A stretch of 64,000 bases of DNA from Bdellovibrionota bacterium. GTDB lineage: Bacteria > Bdellovibrionota > Bdellovibrionia > Bdellovibrionales > JAMPXM01. Shown here one piece after another: positions 40,103 to 48,756 of the stretch. The DNA lies in contig CAUJGS010000051.1 in NCBI GenBank assembly GCA_963170185.1, forward strand, positions 1-64,000, in the 5' to 3' direction. The position numbers were made by a program, and so were the translations under genes. Numbering within the stretch: the stretch's first letter is position 1; every line of letters begins with the position of its first letter. The notes under the pieces are model-generated. The model had not been told where the DNA came from. It was given only the letters and a program-made list of their open reading frames with translations, and made no database searches.

Positions 40103-41269
40103 ATGGAAGCACAGCGATCACAAACAAGGTACTCGTTGGAGAATCTCGAAGGGGTTCATGTCCGGACACTTGCGTTGCCCGAAACCGATTCGGAAACGTT
40201 GAGCGTGGTTCGCCGTCTCGACACCAAGCGTATCGAATTGGTGACCTCGACGGAAGCACTCGAGTCGAAGAAAATTCGTTTCGATCTTTTGGGTACGTTT
40301 GGTCGCGACACCTTGGCGAAAGGTCCGGCTCAGATTGAGGGCGTAGGCCGTTTGATAGAACTCCCAACTGGTTCCGCAGTTCCTGTGATTCGTAACGAAT
40401 CTGTTCGTCAAGACTCGGGACGCGATTGGAAGCGTGCTTTTGCTGGAGTGTTTGTTGCGATGGCGATTCTCATGGGAGGACTTCTTAGCATTCCTCAACC
40501 TGAGAAGATCCTTGAGGAAGAAATCAAGCAGCAGGTCGTTCAGATCGTTAAGACCGTCAAGGTGAAGCCAGTTCAGGTCCAAGCAAACGTCGTAGACAGC
40601 CGTGTCTCCGCGGTTCGCGAGAATGTTCCGTCTACAAATAAAACGGCTTCGATCAAACGAATGGGCGCTCTGGCGGTCTTCGGTTCGATGAAGTCCGGTT
40701 CGCAAAAAGGTGGAGTCAACCTTGGCGCGGTCAACACGACAGCTGGCCCCGGTCTTGGTGGCACGGCTGGTTCGGGCGGCGTTCAAACCTCCATCTACGG
40801 TAAAGGCCTCGTTGCAGCTCCGCTTGGTGCAGGTGGAAACATGCAAGGCGGTGGCGGCTACGGAACCAAAGGAAAAGGCGGCGGTCAGGCTGGGTATGGT
40901 CAGATCTCGCTTGTTGGTTCGGCAGGCACTGCGCCAATTCCACTTGGTCGTGAAGCGATCATCGGTGGTGGTTTGGATCGCGATCTGATCGCGGATGTGA
41001 TCAATCGCAATCTTGGTCAGGTTCGTTTTTGCTACGAGCAAGGGCTCCAAGGCGATCCGGCATTGGCTGGTCGTGTTGCGGTCGACTTTGTTATCGGTGG
41101 AAACGGTCAGGTCAAAACAGCTGCGGTTGGATCGACGACTTTGAACTCGAAAATCGTGGAAGACTGCATTCTTCTTCGTTTGAAAACTTGGAAGTTCCCC
41201 CTCCCAGAGGGCGGAGCCGACGTAAAGGTCTCTTATCCGTTCGCGTTGCGCCGAACTGGGCAAGGCTAA
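40103..41269 (+). CDS. TonB-like energy transducer with AgmX/PglI C-terminal domain
   Basis: The 388-residue product has a cytoplasmic N-terminal part, one membrane helix near residues 110-130 (FAGVFVAMAILMGGLLSIP) and a glycine-rich linker (LGGTAGSGGVQTSIYGKG). The C-terminal domain contains NRNLGQVRFCYEQGLQGDPA and CILLRLKTWKFPLPEGG, the AgmX/PglI pattern that is distantly like TonB. In Myxococcus GltG/GltJ link the AglRQS motor to the outer membrane. The cysteines in FCYEQG and EDCILL are conserved in this domain type and probably pair. The gene lies in the same operon as the TolQ/TolR-like proteins. Confidence 0.85.
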   Translation: MEAQRSQTRYSLENLEGVHVRTLALPETDSETLSVVRRLDTKRIELVTSTEALESKKIRFDLLGTFGRDTLAKGPAQIEGVGRLIELPTGSAVPVIRNESVRQDSGRDWKRAFAGVFVAMAILMGGLLSIPQPEKILEEEIKQQVVQIVKTVKVKPVQVQANVVDSRVSAVRENVPSTNKTASIKRMGALAVFGSMKSGSQKGGVNLGAVNTTAGPGLGGTAGSGGVQTSIYGKGLVAAPLGAGGNMQGGGGYGTKGKGGGQAGYGQISLVGSAGTAPIPLGREAIIGGGLDRDLIADVINRNLGQVRFCYEQGLQGDPALAGRVAVDFVIGGNGQVKTAAVGSTTLNSKIVEDCILLRLKTWKFPLPEGGADVKVSYPFALRRTGQG

Positions 41270-41281
41270 GGGGAGATCGAG

Positions 41282-42634
41282 ATGAAACTAGGAATTGGGC
41301 AAAAGGGGACTCTGATGACAGTCAAAGCAAACACGAAGCTCGGTCTTATGGGTCGGATCGCGATGGTCGCAATGTCGGCTGTCTTGATGTCGGCGTGTTC
41401 CTTCAATCAAGATCCGTTCGAAGAAAAGTCCGAACAGATCAAGAATGGTATCCCGCCAGAGCTCGACAAGGAACCACCTCTTCCCAAGCCACTTGCGAGC
41501 GATGCTCTTCGCATCGACACTTTGGACTTCTACACTTTCAAAGAAGAAGTGGAAGGCGAGATTCAAATCTCTGGTCGCGTTTTGACGGCGAATCCGCAGT
41601 TCGATCTCTCGATCGACTCGAACAGCCTGAAGGACTTCCCGGGCGCCGTGTTTGATCCTAAGACAGGTGTCTTTAAGTGGACTCCACCTCGCGAATCGAC
41701 GGGTGCCGAGTATGGTCTACCTAAGCGTCTTGTTGTTCGATTGACAGCTCCTTCGCCAGTTGGTGGCGCAATCATTGGTACGACGAAGGCGATCTTGGTT
41801 TATGTGACTCGTTCGGAAGTCGATCCTGAGATCGTTTCGATGGATGACCTGGTGAAACTGCCAGTTCGCGAAGGCGAACTTCGCAAGTTCAATGTGGTTG
41901 TTCGCGATCCGGACTCGATTGATGCTGACGGACTCCGTCCACGTTTGGTCGCGGTTCCTTCGGCTCGTGGACCAGCTGACATCTCGGGTTTGATCTACAT
42001 GCAAGAGCCTTCGTTCTCGGAGCCGAACCCTGTTCAGGACCCGATGGACAAGAAGAAGTGGACCTTTAAAATGGTTCTCGATTTGCGTGCACCGGCTGCC
42101 GATATGCGCGGTCGCGATTTCACGCGCATTCAAGATCGGTTCAAGTTTGGCCTCCAGGTCGTGTCGCGTTTTGGTCGTATGGGCATGAAGAGCGACGGCG
42201 AGGCACAAATTTGGACGGAAGTGATGAAACCGGAAGTTAGCTGGTTTGATCCGATGACGGTGGTTGCTGGCCAGGAGAACCTGATTCAGTTTACGGTGTA
42301 CGATCCGTACGCGGAAGGCACACTCTCCATCAACTTGCTCTCGCGTATCGATCTTGAGCTTCCCGGTCCTGCGGTTTGGAAGTGTATCCCATCTTCTCGT
42401 GAAGGGAACCTTCTCTGTAAGTTGAACTGGAAACCGGTTGGCGCGACGAAAGCGGAATACGCGGTTGAGTTTGAAGTCATCAACAAGAGCAAAATTCCTG
42501 GCGACATCAAGGTTCAGAAAGAAACATTCCGCCGTGTTCTTCGCGTGATTCAACCGAGCACTCCGCCGGCTCCACCTGTCGTGGAACCAGCTCCTGCTCC
42601 TTCGACACCGGCGTCTGCGCCGGCGGTTAATTAA
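41282..42634 (+). CDS. Large lipoprotein of the motor cluster
   Basis: The 450-residue product has a lipobox (VLMSACSFN). ATG 41282 puts the cysteine at 39, ATG 41315 (also with AAAGGGGAC upstream) at 28, which is a more normal signal length; both are possible. The body has repeated beta-rich segments (FKWTPPRESTGAEYG, EFEVINKSKIPGDIKV) like Ig or cadherin-type domains, and a proline-rich end. It lies between the AgmX-domain protein and an outer-membrane barrel, so an outer-membrane or periplasmic scaffold is likely. No family name can be given. Confidence 0.65.
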   Translation: MKLGIGQKGTLMTVKANTKLGLMGRIAMVAMSAVLMSACSFNQDPFEEKSEQIKNGIPPELDKEPPLPKPLASDALRIDTLDFYTFKEEVEGEIQISGRVLTANPQFDLSIDSNSLKDFPGAVFDPKTGVFKWTPPRESTGAEYGLPKRLVVRLTAPSPVGGAIIGTTKAILVYVTRSEVDPEIVSMDDLVKLPVREGELRKFNVVVRDPDSIDADGLRPRLVAVPSARGPADISGLIYMQEPSFSEPNPVQDPMDKKKWTFKMVLDLRAPAADMRGRDFTRIQDRFKFGLQVVSRFGRMGMKSDGEAQIWTEVMKPEVSWFDPMTVVAGQENLIQFTVYDPYAEGTLSINLLSRIDLELPGPAVWKCIPSSREGNLLCKLNWKPVGATKAEYAVEFEVINKSKIPGDIKVQKETFRRVLRVIQPSTPPAPPVVEPAPAPSTPASAPAVN

Positions 42635-42658
42635 AGTTTAGAGAGAATGGGGATTGAT

Positions 42659-43375
42659 ATGAAGAACATGAATATCGGAAAAGTTCTCTTGGGCTTGGTG
42701 CTTGCGACGGGTTTGTTTTCTGTAGAGACAGCGATGTCTGCTGACTTGATGAAAGACTTCGATACGCTCGGTGGAAACGATGTCCTTCTTGAAAAAGCGA
42801 AAGCTTTGAACCCGGAAGCACAGATTCGCATCGTTCAAGACCGTGTGGTGAGCCGTCGCCGTCGTGTCGAGCTTGCGCCGGAGTTCTCTTCGGTTCTCGG
42901 TGGTGACGCTTATAATATGACGTCAAATATCGGGATCAATGCTCACTATCACTTCACTCCGCAGTGGAGCGTGGGCCTTAAGTACAGCTACTCGTTCAAC
43001 CAGCTCCGCCAAGAAGGCGAGTACCTGATCAACGACGTGTCGGTCAGCGGCAAGGCGCAGATTCCTCAGATCGACTTCCCGAAACAGCAAGCGCAGCTTG
43101 TTTTGAACTGGTACCCGATCTACGGGAAAATGAACCTCTACGATCTCGGTGTCGTGCACTTTGATGTCTACGCACTCGCGGGTGGCGGACAGATTGAGCT
43201 GAAATCGGGAATGACGACATCGTACACAGCGGGTGGCGGTATCGGTCTTTGGGTTTCTCAGCATCTTTCGACGCGTCTTGAGCTTCGCTATGAAGGTTAC
43301 ACAGCAAAGCGCTACACGGGCGATACGAATATGAATACGACGGTTGCCGGTATTCAGGTTGGGTACATGTTATGA
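42659..43375 (+). CDS. Outer-membrane beta-barrel of the motor cluster
   Basis: The product of about 238 residues (ATG 42659; an in-frame ATG at 42647 is also possible) has a signal peptide (VLLGLVLATGLFSVETAMSA). Alternating strands follow such as QWSVGLKYSYSFNQLRQEG and LSTRLELRYEGYTAKR, with a final AGIQVGYML. This is a small barrel of the OmpA-N or OprF type. In Glt-like gliding systems barrels in the outer membrane link to the motor through TPR and AgmX-like proteins, so this may be the exit end of the machine. It overlaps the next gene's start by 4 bp. Confidence 0.7.
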   Translation: MKNMNIGKVLLGLVLATGLFSVETAMSADLMKDFDTLGGNDVLLEKAKALNPEAQIRIVQDRVVSRRRRVELAPEFSSVLGGDAYNMTSNIGINAHYHFTPQWSVGLKYSYSFNQLRQEGEYLINDVSVSGKAQIPQIDFPKQQAQLVLNWYPIYGKMNLYDLGVVHFDVYALAGGGQIELKSGMTTSYTAGGGIGLWVSQHLSTRLELRYEGYTAKRYTGDTNMNTTVAGIQVGYML

Positions 43376-45030
43376 TGAAAGCCTTGATGAAACATAATGC
43401 CTTGTTTCTCGTTGCGGCAGCGCTGTTCGTCGGAGCAGCTGTTCCGGCTGCGTGGGCGGAAGGTGAGGATGAACTCCTCAGTATCCTTGGAGCCAAGGGA
43501 CCGGAGAAAACGAAAGACGGCGAGAGCCTATTGGCTAACGCTGTGAAGTCGGCTCAAGGTGGGAAACTCACTGCTGAACAAAACATCTTCCTTCAGTTTT
43601 TTGACGCGGGAGATTTTGAGAAGTCGCTTTACCAGTGGCCTGCGGCTTTTGATGGCTCGGCATTTGCGAAAACGGCCTCGGGGCAAGCTTTGAATGCGTT
43701 GGTTCTTTTTAAGAATGGCATTCAGGTGACGTCTCTTGAGATGTTGCTCTCGATCTCGCAACCCAAGCAAATCGACCAGTTTATCGTTCAAAAGTGGCGC
43801 GAGGCTGCTCCGGACAATGCACCGGTTTGGGCTTCGATCAACACGGCGACTTGGAACTCAGAGTGGACGACGGTTTTTGGAATCGGCGCTGAGGTTCGTG
43901 TTCGTGGTCGTCAAGTCTACTCGGCGGACCAAGTTGAAACGGTAAAAGAACTGATTAAGAAAACGCAGATCGACACACGCGAGCGTGCATGGCTTTCGTG
44001 GCAGCTTGTGATCGCCTTGGCTCAAGGCGAGGATCCTGGAGTTGCGGGTAAAGCGTTGGCGGTTTTGATGAAGGCGCCGAACAACCCTGTTAGCCAAGAC
44101 CTTATGACCATGACGGCGGCGCGCCTCCTGTTCCAAAACGGTTTTTTGGATGCCGCAAGCAAGTACTACGAGAAGGTTCCTAAGAGCTCAGACTATTGGT
44201 TTGACGCTCAAGAGGAGATGGCGTGGGCGCAAGTTCGTAAAGGTGAGCCGCAAAACGCGATCGCTATTACAAAGACCCTGGTTGCTCCGGCCTTCCAGTC
44301 GCAAGTCGGTCCGGAACCATTCTTCTTGCGTTCGCTTTCGCAATTGAAAGTGTGTGACTACCCGTCGGTTGTTGGCACTCTCAACACGTATCGCGAGCGC
44401 TTTAAACCTCGTGCAGCGGAATTGGCGAAGTTGACCGAATCGGCGAACACACCAGCGGTTTCTCGTTTGGTTGAGCGTATGAAAAAGGGTCCCGCGAAGT
44501 TGACGGATCTTGGCGCGGATGCGGCGGCACTTCCTCGCTTTGTGACACGTGATGCAGCTCTTGTTCAGAATGTTCAAACCGAAAAAGCTCTTGAGGCAGA
44601 AGCGAAGCTTGCTGGTGAGCTCTATGCACGCTCACTGACTGGTGGAACGGCTCAGGTCGGCTTCCAGGCGCGTTTGGAAAGCTTTAAGAAGGCGGTTGAT
44701 ACACGCACTCAGGCGGCGCGTTCGGCGACATATGGCCGTGTAAAAGCCTTGGCGCAAGAAGAGACGGAAGAGATCGGCGCGATGTTGCAGAAGCTGCACA
44801 TTGTAGAGGCCGAGCTTCTTCAGCAGATCTCGCTTGCGGATCGCGTGATCTCGGCGACTCAAGGGAAGTCGTCGTTGAAGGTTGGAACAACAGGTAGCCA
44901 AGCAAAAGACAAGGTTTGGTTCCCGGCTGAGGGTGAGACTTGGTTCGACGAGTACGCGAACTACAAAGTCGACATCAAAAAAGGTTGCGCAGCGGCTGGC
45001 ACGAATAAGCCGGCTACAGCACGGCCATAA
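43372..45030 (+). CDS. Second TPR-like exported protein of the motor cluster
   Basis: The 552-residue product has a signal peptide (FLVAAALFVGAAVPAAWA) and a helical body with TPR-like repeats (RLLFQNGFLDAASKYYEKVP, EMAWAQVRKGEPQNAIAITK). It ends in a long helix region with TEKALEAEAKLAGELY and no known enzyme motif. A periplasmic scaffold is likely. It overlaps the barrel gene upstream by 4 bp and is followed 12 bp later by the VWA lipoprotein. Similar TPR proteins occur in Myxococcus-type gliding clusters, but a one-to-one match is not claimed. Confidence 0.7.
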   Translation: MMKALMKHNALFLVAAALFVGAAVPAAWAEGEDELLSILGAKGPEKTKDGESLLANAVKSAQGGKLTAEQNIFLQFFDAGDFEKSLYQWPAAFDGSAFAKTASGQALNALVLFKNGIQVTSLEMLLSISQPKQIDQFIVQKWREAAPDNAPVWASINTATWNSEWTTVFGIGAEVRVRGRQVYSADQVETVKELIKKTQIDTRERAWLSWQLVIALAQGEDPGVAGKALAVLMKAPNNPVSQDLMTMTAARLLFQNGFLDAASKYYEKVPKSSDYWFDAQEEMAWAQVRKGEPQNAIAITKTLVAPAFQSQVGPEPFFLRSLSQLKVCDYPSVVGTLNTYRERFKPRAAELAKLTESANTPAVSRLVERMKKGPAKLTDLGADAAALPRFVTRDAALVQNVQTEKALEAEAKLAGELYARSLTGGTAQVGFQARLESFKKAVDTRTQAARSATYGRVKALAQEETEEIGAMLQKLHIVEAELLQQISLADRVISATQGKSSLKVGTTGSQAKDKVWFPAEGETWFDEYANYKVDIKKGCAAAGTNKPATARP

Positions 45031-45042
45031 GAGGGGTTTGAA

Positions 45043-46068
45043 ATGAAACGACTGAAAAGTCTTTCTGTTCTCTTGGTAGCGGCGGCAATGGGCGCATCAG
45101 CTTGTGCGCCAGCTTCTCCGAAGCTTGTTCCGCTCCCAATGGTTAAAAAAGAGAGAGTTCGCAACACAGGTGGTTCGAAGGTTTCCTTTAACCGTGCCGT
45201 AGACATTCTTTTTGTTGTCGACGACTCGGGTTCGATGATGGATCACCAGTCGAACTTGGCGAAGAATATCCAGCTCTTCACACAAGGTATCATGTCGAAC
45301 CAGATTCTCGATTATCATATCGGGGTCACGTCTTCGAATATGGACTCAGACCCGTATCAGCCAAAGCCAGGCTATGGTTGGAAGGGTGAACTCAACGGCG
45401 TAACGAAGTTCGTTTCGCGAGCAACGCCAAATGGTCAGGCGGAACTTGAGCGCAATCTCTTGATCGGTACCGATGGATCAGGGTCAGAAGAGTTTTTCTC
45501 GCCGGTGCAGACGGCTCTTAGTCAGCCGATGGTCGCCGGCGCGAACCGCGGATTTTATCGCCCGGACGCTTATTTGGCGGTGATCTTCCTCACGGATACG
45601 GATGATCAGTCGGGAATCGCGGCTTCGGATTTCTACCGCTTCTTGTTGAATCTTAAGGGCGGCGACGCTTCGAAGATCATCACGTACGGCGTTTATATTC
45701 CGACGATCGATCGCGCTTGTAACCGTTCGGGAGAAGAGCCACCTAAGAAGCTGGAGGAGTTCTTCCATCTTTCCAAGGCGCAAACGCTTGGACTGTGTGA
45801 TGCGGATTACGGGATGAAACTTGCTGAACTTGGTGCGGATCTTGTTCGCCGAGTTGGAAGCGTGCTTTATCTTTCGCGTCCTCCGCAGCCGGATACGATT
45901 TATGTGACGTTCGGGTCGCAGGTGATTCCGAATGATCCGGTTAAGGGTTGGGTTTACGACCCAGTTCGTAACGCCCTTGTTTTTGGTGATGACATCAATC
46001 TTTTGCCGGAACCGACTGGCACACAGGTGGACGTCGACTTTACGGCAGCAGCTGAGTACGAGGAATAG
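45043..46068 (+). CDS. Von Willebrand factor A domain lipoprotein
   Basis: The 341-residue product has a lipobox (MGASAC, Cys21) and a VWA domain starting FNRAVDILFVVDDSGSMM. The DxSxS metal ion-dependent adhesion site is intact, and HIGVTSSNM and LAVIFLTDTDDQSG match later VWA strands. VWA proteins bind protein or matrix ligands through a metal ion, so an adhesin or a clamp within the envelope machine is possible. It is the last gene in the tightly packed cluster before the RidA gene, whose start is directly adjacent to its stop. Confidence 0.85.
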   Translation: MKRLKSLSVLLVAAAMGASACAPASPKLVPLPMVKKERVRNTGGSKVSFNRAVDILFVVDDSGSMMDHQSNLAKNIQLFTQGIMSNQILDYHIGVTSSNMDSDPYQPKPGYGWKGELNGVTKFVSRATPNGQAELERNLLIGTDGSGSEEFFSPVQTALSQPMVAGANRGFYRPDAYLAVIFLTDTDDQSGIAASDFYRFLLNLKGGDASKIITYGVYIPTIDRACNRSGEEPPKKLEEFFHLSKAQTLGLCDADYGMKLAELGADLVRRVGSVLYLSRPPQPDTIYVTFGSQVIPNDPVKGWVYDPVRNALVFGDDINLLPEPTGTQVDVDFTAAAEYEE

Positions 46069-46455
46069 ATGATGGCGACAACGAAGATTCATGTTTCGAA
46101 AGATGCACCGGCTCCGATTGGGCCATACTCCCAAGCCGTGGAAGTGAACGGGTTTGTTTACTGTTCGGGACAGATTCCTTTGGATCCAGCAACGGGTGCG
46201 ATGGTTGGAACGACAGTTGGTGAACAGTCGCATCAGGTGATGAAGAACATCCAAGCGGTTTTGGCGAGTGCTGATCTGACGTTGAAGAATGTTGTTAAGA
46301 CGACGATCTTCTTGGTCGATATGGCGGACTTCCAGGCTGTAAACGAGGTTTATGCTTCGTATATGGGTGAGACGAAACCAGCTCGTTCGACGATCGCTGT
46401 TCAGGGCCTTCCGAAGGGTTCTCGAGTTGAAATCGAAGTTCTAGCGGCTCGTTAA
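46069..46455 (+). CDS. ridA: RidA/YjgF family imine deaminase
   Basis: The 128-residue product matches RidA in length and motifs: IGPYSQAVEVNGFVYCSGQI, the middle NIQAVLASADLTLKNVVKTT and the C-terminal PARSTIAVQGLPKGSRVEIE with the arginine that contacts the substrate. RidA hydrolyses reactive 2-aminoacrylate and related imines in the cytoplasm. It directly abuts the VWA gene, so it may be read through from the motor cluster, though its job is metabolic. Confidence 0.93.
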   Translation: MMATTKIHVSKDAPAPIGPYSQAVEVNGFVYCSGQIPLDPATGAMVGTTVGEQSHQVMKNIQAVLASADLTLKNVVKTTIFLVDMADFQAVNEVYASYMGETKPARSTIAVQGLPKGSRVEIEVLAAR

Positions 46456-46465
46456 GTTCTGTCTT

Positions 46466-47080
46466 GTGCGATCACCCTTTGACTCCGGTAACATTCTAAA
46501 AGAGTTTTCCGAGCCGAAACGTCGCCGCCGATACACATTGGCGGCGATTTTGTTTTTGACGGCGTTGATTTTCGGCATTCGCTTTTACCACGAGTTTGAA
46601 TCTGTTCAGTCGACTCCGATTCATGCCTGGGTTTTGGATCAGAGTGCCGATTGCGCGGTTGTGCTGACTGGCGGATCGGGGAGAGTGAAAGAGGGTATGG
46701 ATCTGCTGGCTCGCCGGTCGATCCGAAAACTCATTATTTCGGGTGTGAATCCACAGGCCGAGTGGCGCGAGATCTTTCCGAACTGGCCATTTTACCAGGA
46801 CGTCCAGGAGTCTGACATTGTGCTCGAGAGGCGTTCTCGCACGACGTTTGGCAATGCTCAGCAGACACTGGCTGTCGCGGAAGCGTTGGGGTGCAGGGAC
46901 CTTTTGGTGATCACATCGCAGATCCACCTTCCGCGGGCGATTAGGACGTTTCGAGCGGAATTTGAGGGCCGCATGCATGTCGAAGGGCGGGCTGTGCAAA
47001 GCGGTCCAGTGGACTCTGGCAGCTTCGAGGTTGCAGTCGAGGTCCTGAAATCGTTCTTCTATGGCCTATGGGCCTACTAG
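46466..47080 (+). CDS. DUF218 (YdcF/ElyC/SanA-like) membrane protein
   Basis: The 204-residue product has one N-terminal membrane helix (YTLAAILFLTALIFGIRFYH) and a DUF218 domain: DCAVVLTGGSGRVKEGMDLL, IRKLIISGVNP and SRTTFGNAQQTLAVAEALG. A LVITSQIHLPRAIRTFRAEF segment follows the usual order. ElyC and SanA act in the periplasm on envelope polysaccharide or lipid carrier homeostasis in Enterobacteria; exact chemistry is unclear. It starts at GTG 46466, 10 bp after ridA, and precedes the Mla operon. Confidence 0.82.
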   Translation: MRSPFDSGNILKEFSEPKRRRRYTLAAILFLTALIFGIRFYHEFESVQSTPIHAWVLDQSADCAVVLTGGSGRVKEGMDLLARRSIRKLIISGVNPQAEWREIFPNWPFYQDVQESDIVLERRSRTTFGNAQQTLAVAEALGCRDLLVITSQIHLPRAIRTFRAEFEGRMHVEGRAVQSGPVDSGSFEVAVEVLKSFFYGLWAY

Positions 47081-47140
47081 TGAAAACCGGGTGGGGTTCT
47101 AGACTCTAACCCTGCGTGATTTCTGGCGATACGATTTTGT

Positions 47141-47998
47141 ATGAACACGTGGACTCGCCAAGCAGATGCCATCGGCGCCGGAATTTTTGATTTCGTGAGA
47201 TACCTTCGGTCTCTCGCGCTCTTGGCATATTTGAGTTTCCGTTCGACGGTGTTCACGAGCTGGCTTGCTTCGAAAGACAGCGGTCTTTCGGCCTTTCATG
47301 GATTCCGCCAAGTTTTCTCGGTCGTTTCGTCGCAGATTTATTTTACGGGTTGGCAGGCCATGCCGCTGATTACGGTGTTGGCGTTGGCGGCTGGCGGGGT
47401 TTCGATCATGCAAAGCTCGGCTCAGCTTTCGATCTTGGGCGGAACCTCGATGCTCGGAAACGTGATGGTCATGATCATCGTGCGTGAGCTGGCACCTTTG
47501 ATCACCGCACTGATTGTGATCGCGCGTTCGGGAACCGCGGTCGCAAGTGAAATCGGAAACATGAAAGTGAATAGGGAAATTGAAGCCCTTCAGATTATGG
47601 GGATCAATCCGCTTTCCTACATTGTATTCCCTAGAATTGCCGGTGGGGTGTTGAGCGTTATTTCGCTCGCGTTTTATTTCAATGCGATTGCTCTGCTCGG
47701 CGGATTTCTTGTGAGTCGCGCGATTCATAACCTGCCGTTTGCCTTCTACTTTGAGTCGCTCTCAAACGCCTTTTCCGGCGTCGACGTGTTTTTGTTTTTT
47801 GTGAAGAACGGTTTCTCGGGACTGATCATCTTCGTTTTGGCCTGTCATCAGGGGTTGAGTGTCGGCACGAGTTCGCACGAAGTTCCGCAAGTCACGACCA
47901 AGGCAGTTGTTCACTCGATCATCGCCGTTACGTCGTTCAATGTTTTGACTTCGATTTTGTTTTACCTCAAAGAGCTCGCGCGATTGGGGATCATATGA
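47141..47998 (+). CDS. mlaE: MlaE-type ABC permease (phospholipid transport)
   Basis: The 285-residue product has about five membrane segments and the MlaE family hallmark: FTGWQAMPLITVLALAAGGV early and ELAPLITALIVIARSGTAVA with the SEIGNMKVNREIEAL loop. This loop contacts the ATPase. MlaE permeases move phospholipids between the inner and outer membranes with MlaD, MlaF and partners. Its stop overlaps the next gene's start (47995) by 4 bp. The ATPase it should work with is strikingly degenerate. Confidence 0.9.
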   Translation: MNTWTRQADAIGAGIFDFVRYLRSLALLAYLSFRSTVFTSWLASKDSGLSAFHGFRQVFSVVSSQIYFTGWQAMPLITVLALAAGGVSIMQSSAQLSILGGTSMLGNVMVMIIVRELAPLITALIVIARSGTAVASEIGNMKVNREIEALQIMGINPLSYIVFPRIAGGVLSVISLAFYFNAIALLGGFLVSRAIHNLPFAFYFESLSNAFSGVDVFLFFVKNGFSGLIIFVLACHQGLSVGTSSHEVPQVTTKAVVHSIIAVTSFNVLTSILFYLKELARLGII

Positions 47999-48726
47999 GT
48001 CAGATCGTGCGCCTTGGGAAAAATCGGATTACGCGATTTGAACTAAACGAGTTCACGTTTCAGTACTCGGCAGGAAACACTGTCTTTGAAAACGTTAGCT
48101 TAGATCTTCCCTTGAACGAAATCCGTCATGTGACGGGGCCTTCGGGCCAAGGGCAGTCGACGCTTTTGAAGCTTCTGGCGCTTTTGACTCCGCCCTCTGG
48201 TGGGGAAATTCGTGTGAACGAGCGCGTGGTCAGCGAGATGAGTTTTGAGGAGTTTCTCCCTTGGCGAATCGAAATTGGTTACACGTTTGAAGGCGGGGGA
48301 CTTTTAGCGAATCGCACGTTGGAGGAAAACCTCGCGCTGCCGCATCTGTATCATAATCTCTCCGATCCGGAAGTGATTCTGGGGGAGATTCGAGAGATCG
48401 CGGCGAGGTTTAAATTTGAGTCGTTCCTCAACCGTCGCCCGGCGTTGGTTTCGGGGGGCTTAAGGAAGTTGATCACGATTCTTCGTCCGGTGCTTTTGCG
48501 TCCGAGCTTTCTTTTGATGGACGATCCGTTTTCGGGTCTTGATCCGCAAACGGCAAAAGAGCTTGAGCGATTGATCAAAGAGCTTCGCGCGAAAGAAGAG
48601 ATTCAGACGATTTACTTTACTTCGCGAGACGAAGTATGGCCGCAGCGGCTGGGTGCAAAGCAGCTATGGGTAGATAGTGGTCGGGTGGAATTGGGTGAAG
48701 AACGTGATGAACGGGCTGCTGGTTGA
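47995..48726 (+). CDS. mlaF: MlaF-like ABC ATPase with degenerate catalytic motifs
   Basis: The 243-residue product has the ABC ATPase plan but every catalytic motif is altered. Walker A reads GPSGQGQST, with glutamine 54 for the essential lysine. The signature reads LVSGGLRK instead of LSGGQ. Walker B reads LLMDDPFSGLD, with aspartate 177 in place of the catalytic glutamate. The switch region reads YFTSRDEV, with no histidine where TH is expected. The fold is otherwise intact and the gene is in operon with mlaE and mlaD, so loss of ATPase power seems selected rather than decay. It may be a structural partner of another ATPase. Confidence 0.8.
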   Translation: MSQIVRLGKNRITRFELNEFTFQYSAGNTVFENVSLDLPLNEIRHVTGPSGQGQSTLLKLLALLTPPSGGEIRVNERVVSEMSFEEFLPWRIEIGYTFEGGGLLANRTLEENLALPHLYHNLSDPEVILGEIREIAARFKFESFLNRRPALVSGGLRKLITILRPVLLRPSFLLMDDPFSGLDPQTAKELERLIKELRAKEEIQTIYFTSRDEVWPQRLGAKQLWVDSGRVELGEERDERAAG

Positions 48727-48756
48727 TTCGGTATTTGGGCTTCTGAGGAGTCGGGA

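Noticed and set aside
40118-41263. Long open frame on the minus strand under the AgmX-domain gene
   Set aside because: The plus strand encodes a recognised domain and membrane helix; the minus frame is a codon-bias shadow.
41717-42553. 278-residue minus-strand frame under the cluster lipoprotein
   Set aside because: No recognised motif, His/Arg/Asn-rich composition of an antisense frame, and it runs against a real operon.
45484-46254. 256-residue minus-strand frame under VWA lipoprotein and ridA
   Set aside because: It crosses two well-supported genes and has antisense-like composition.
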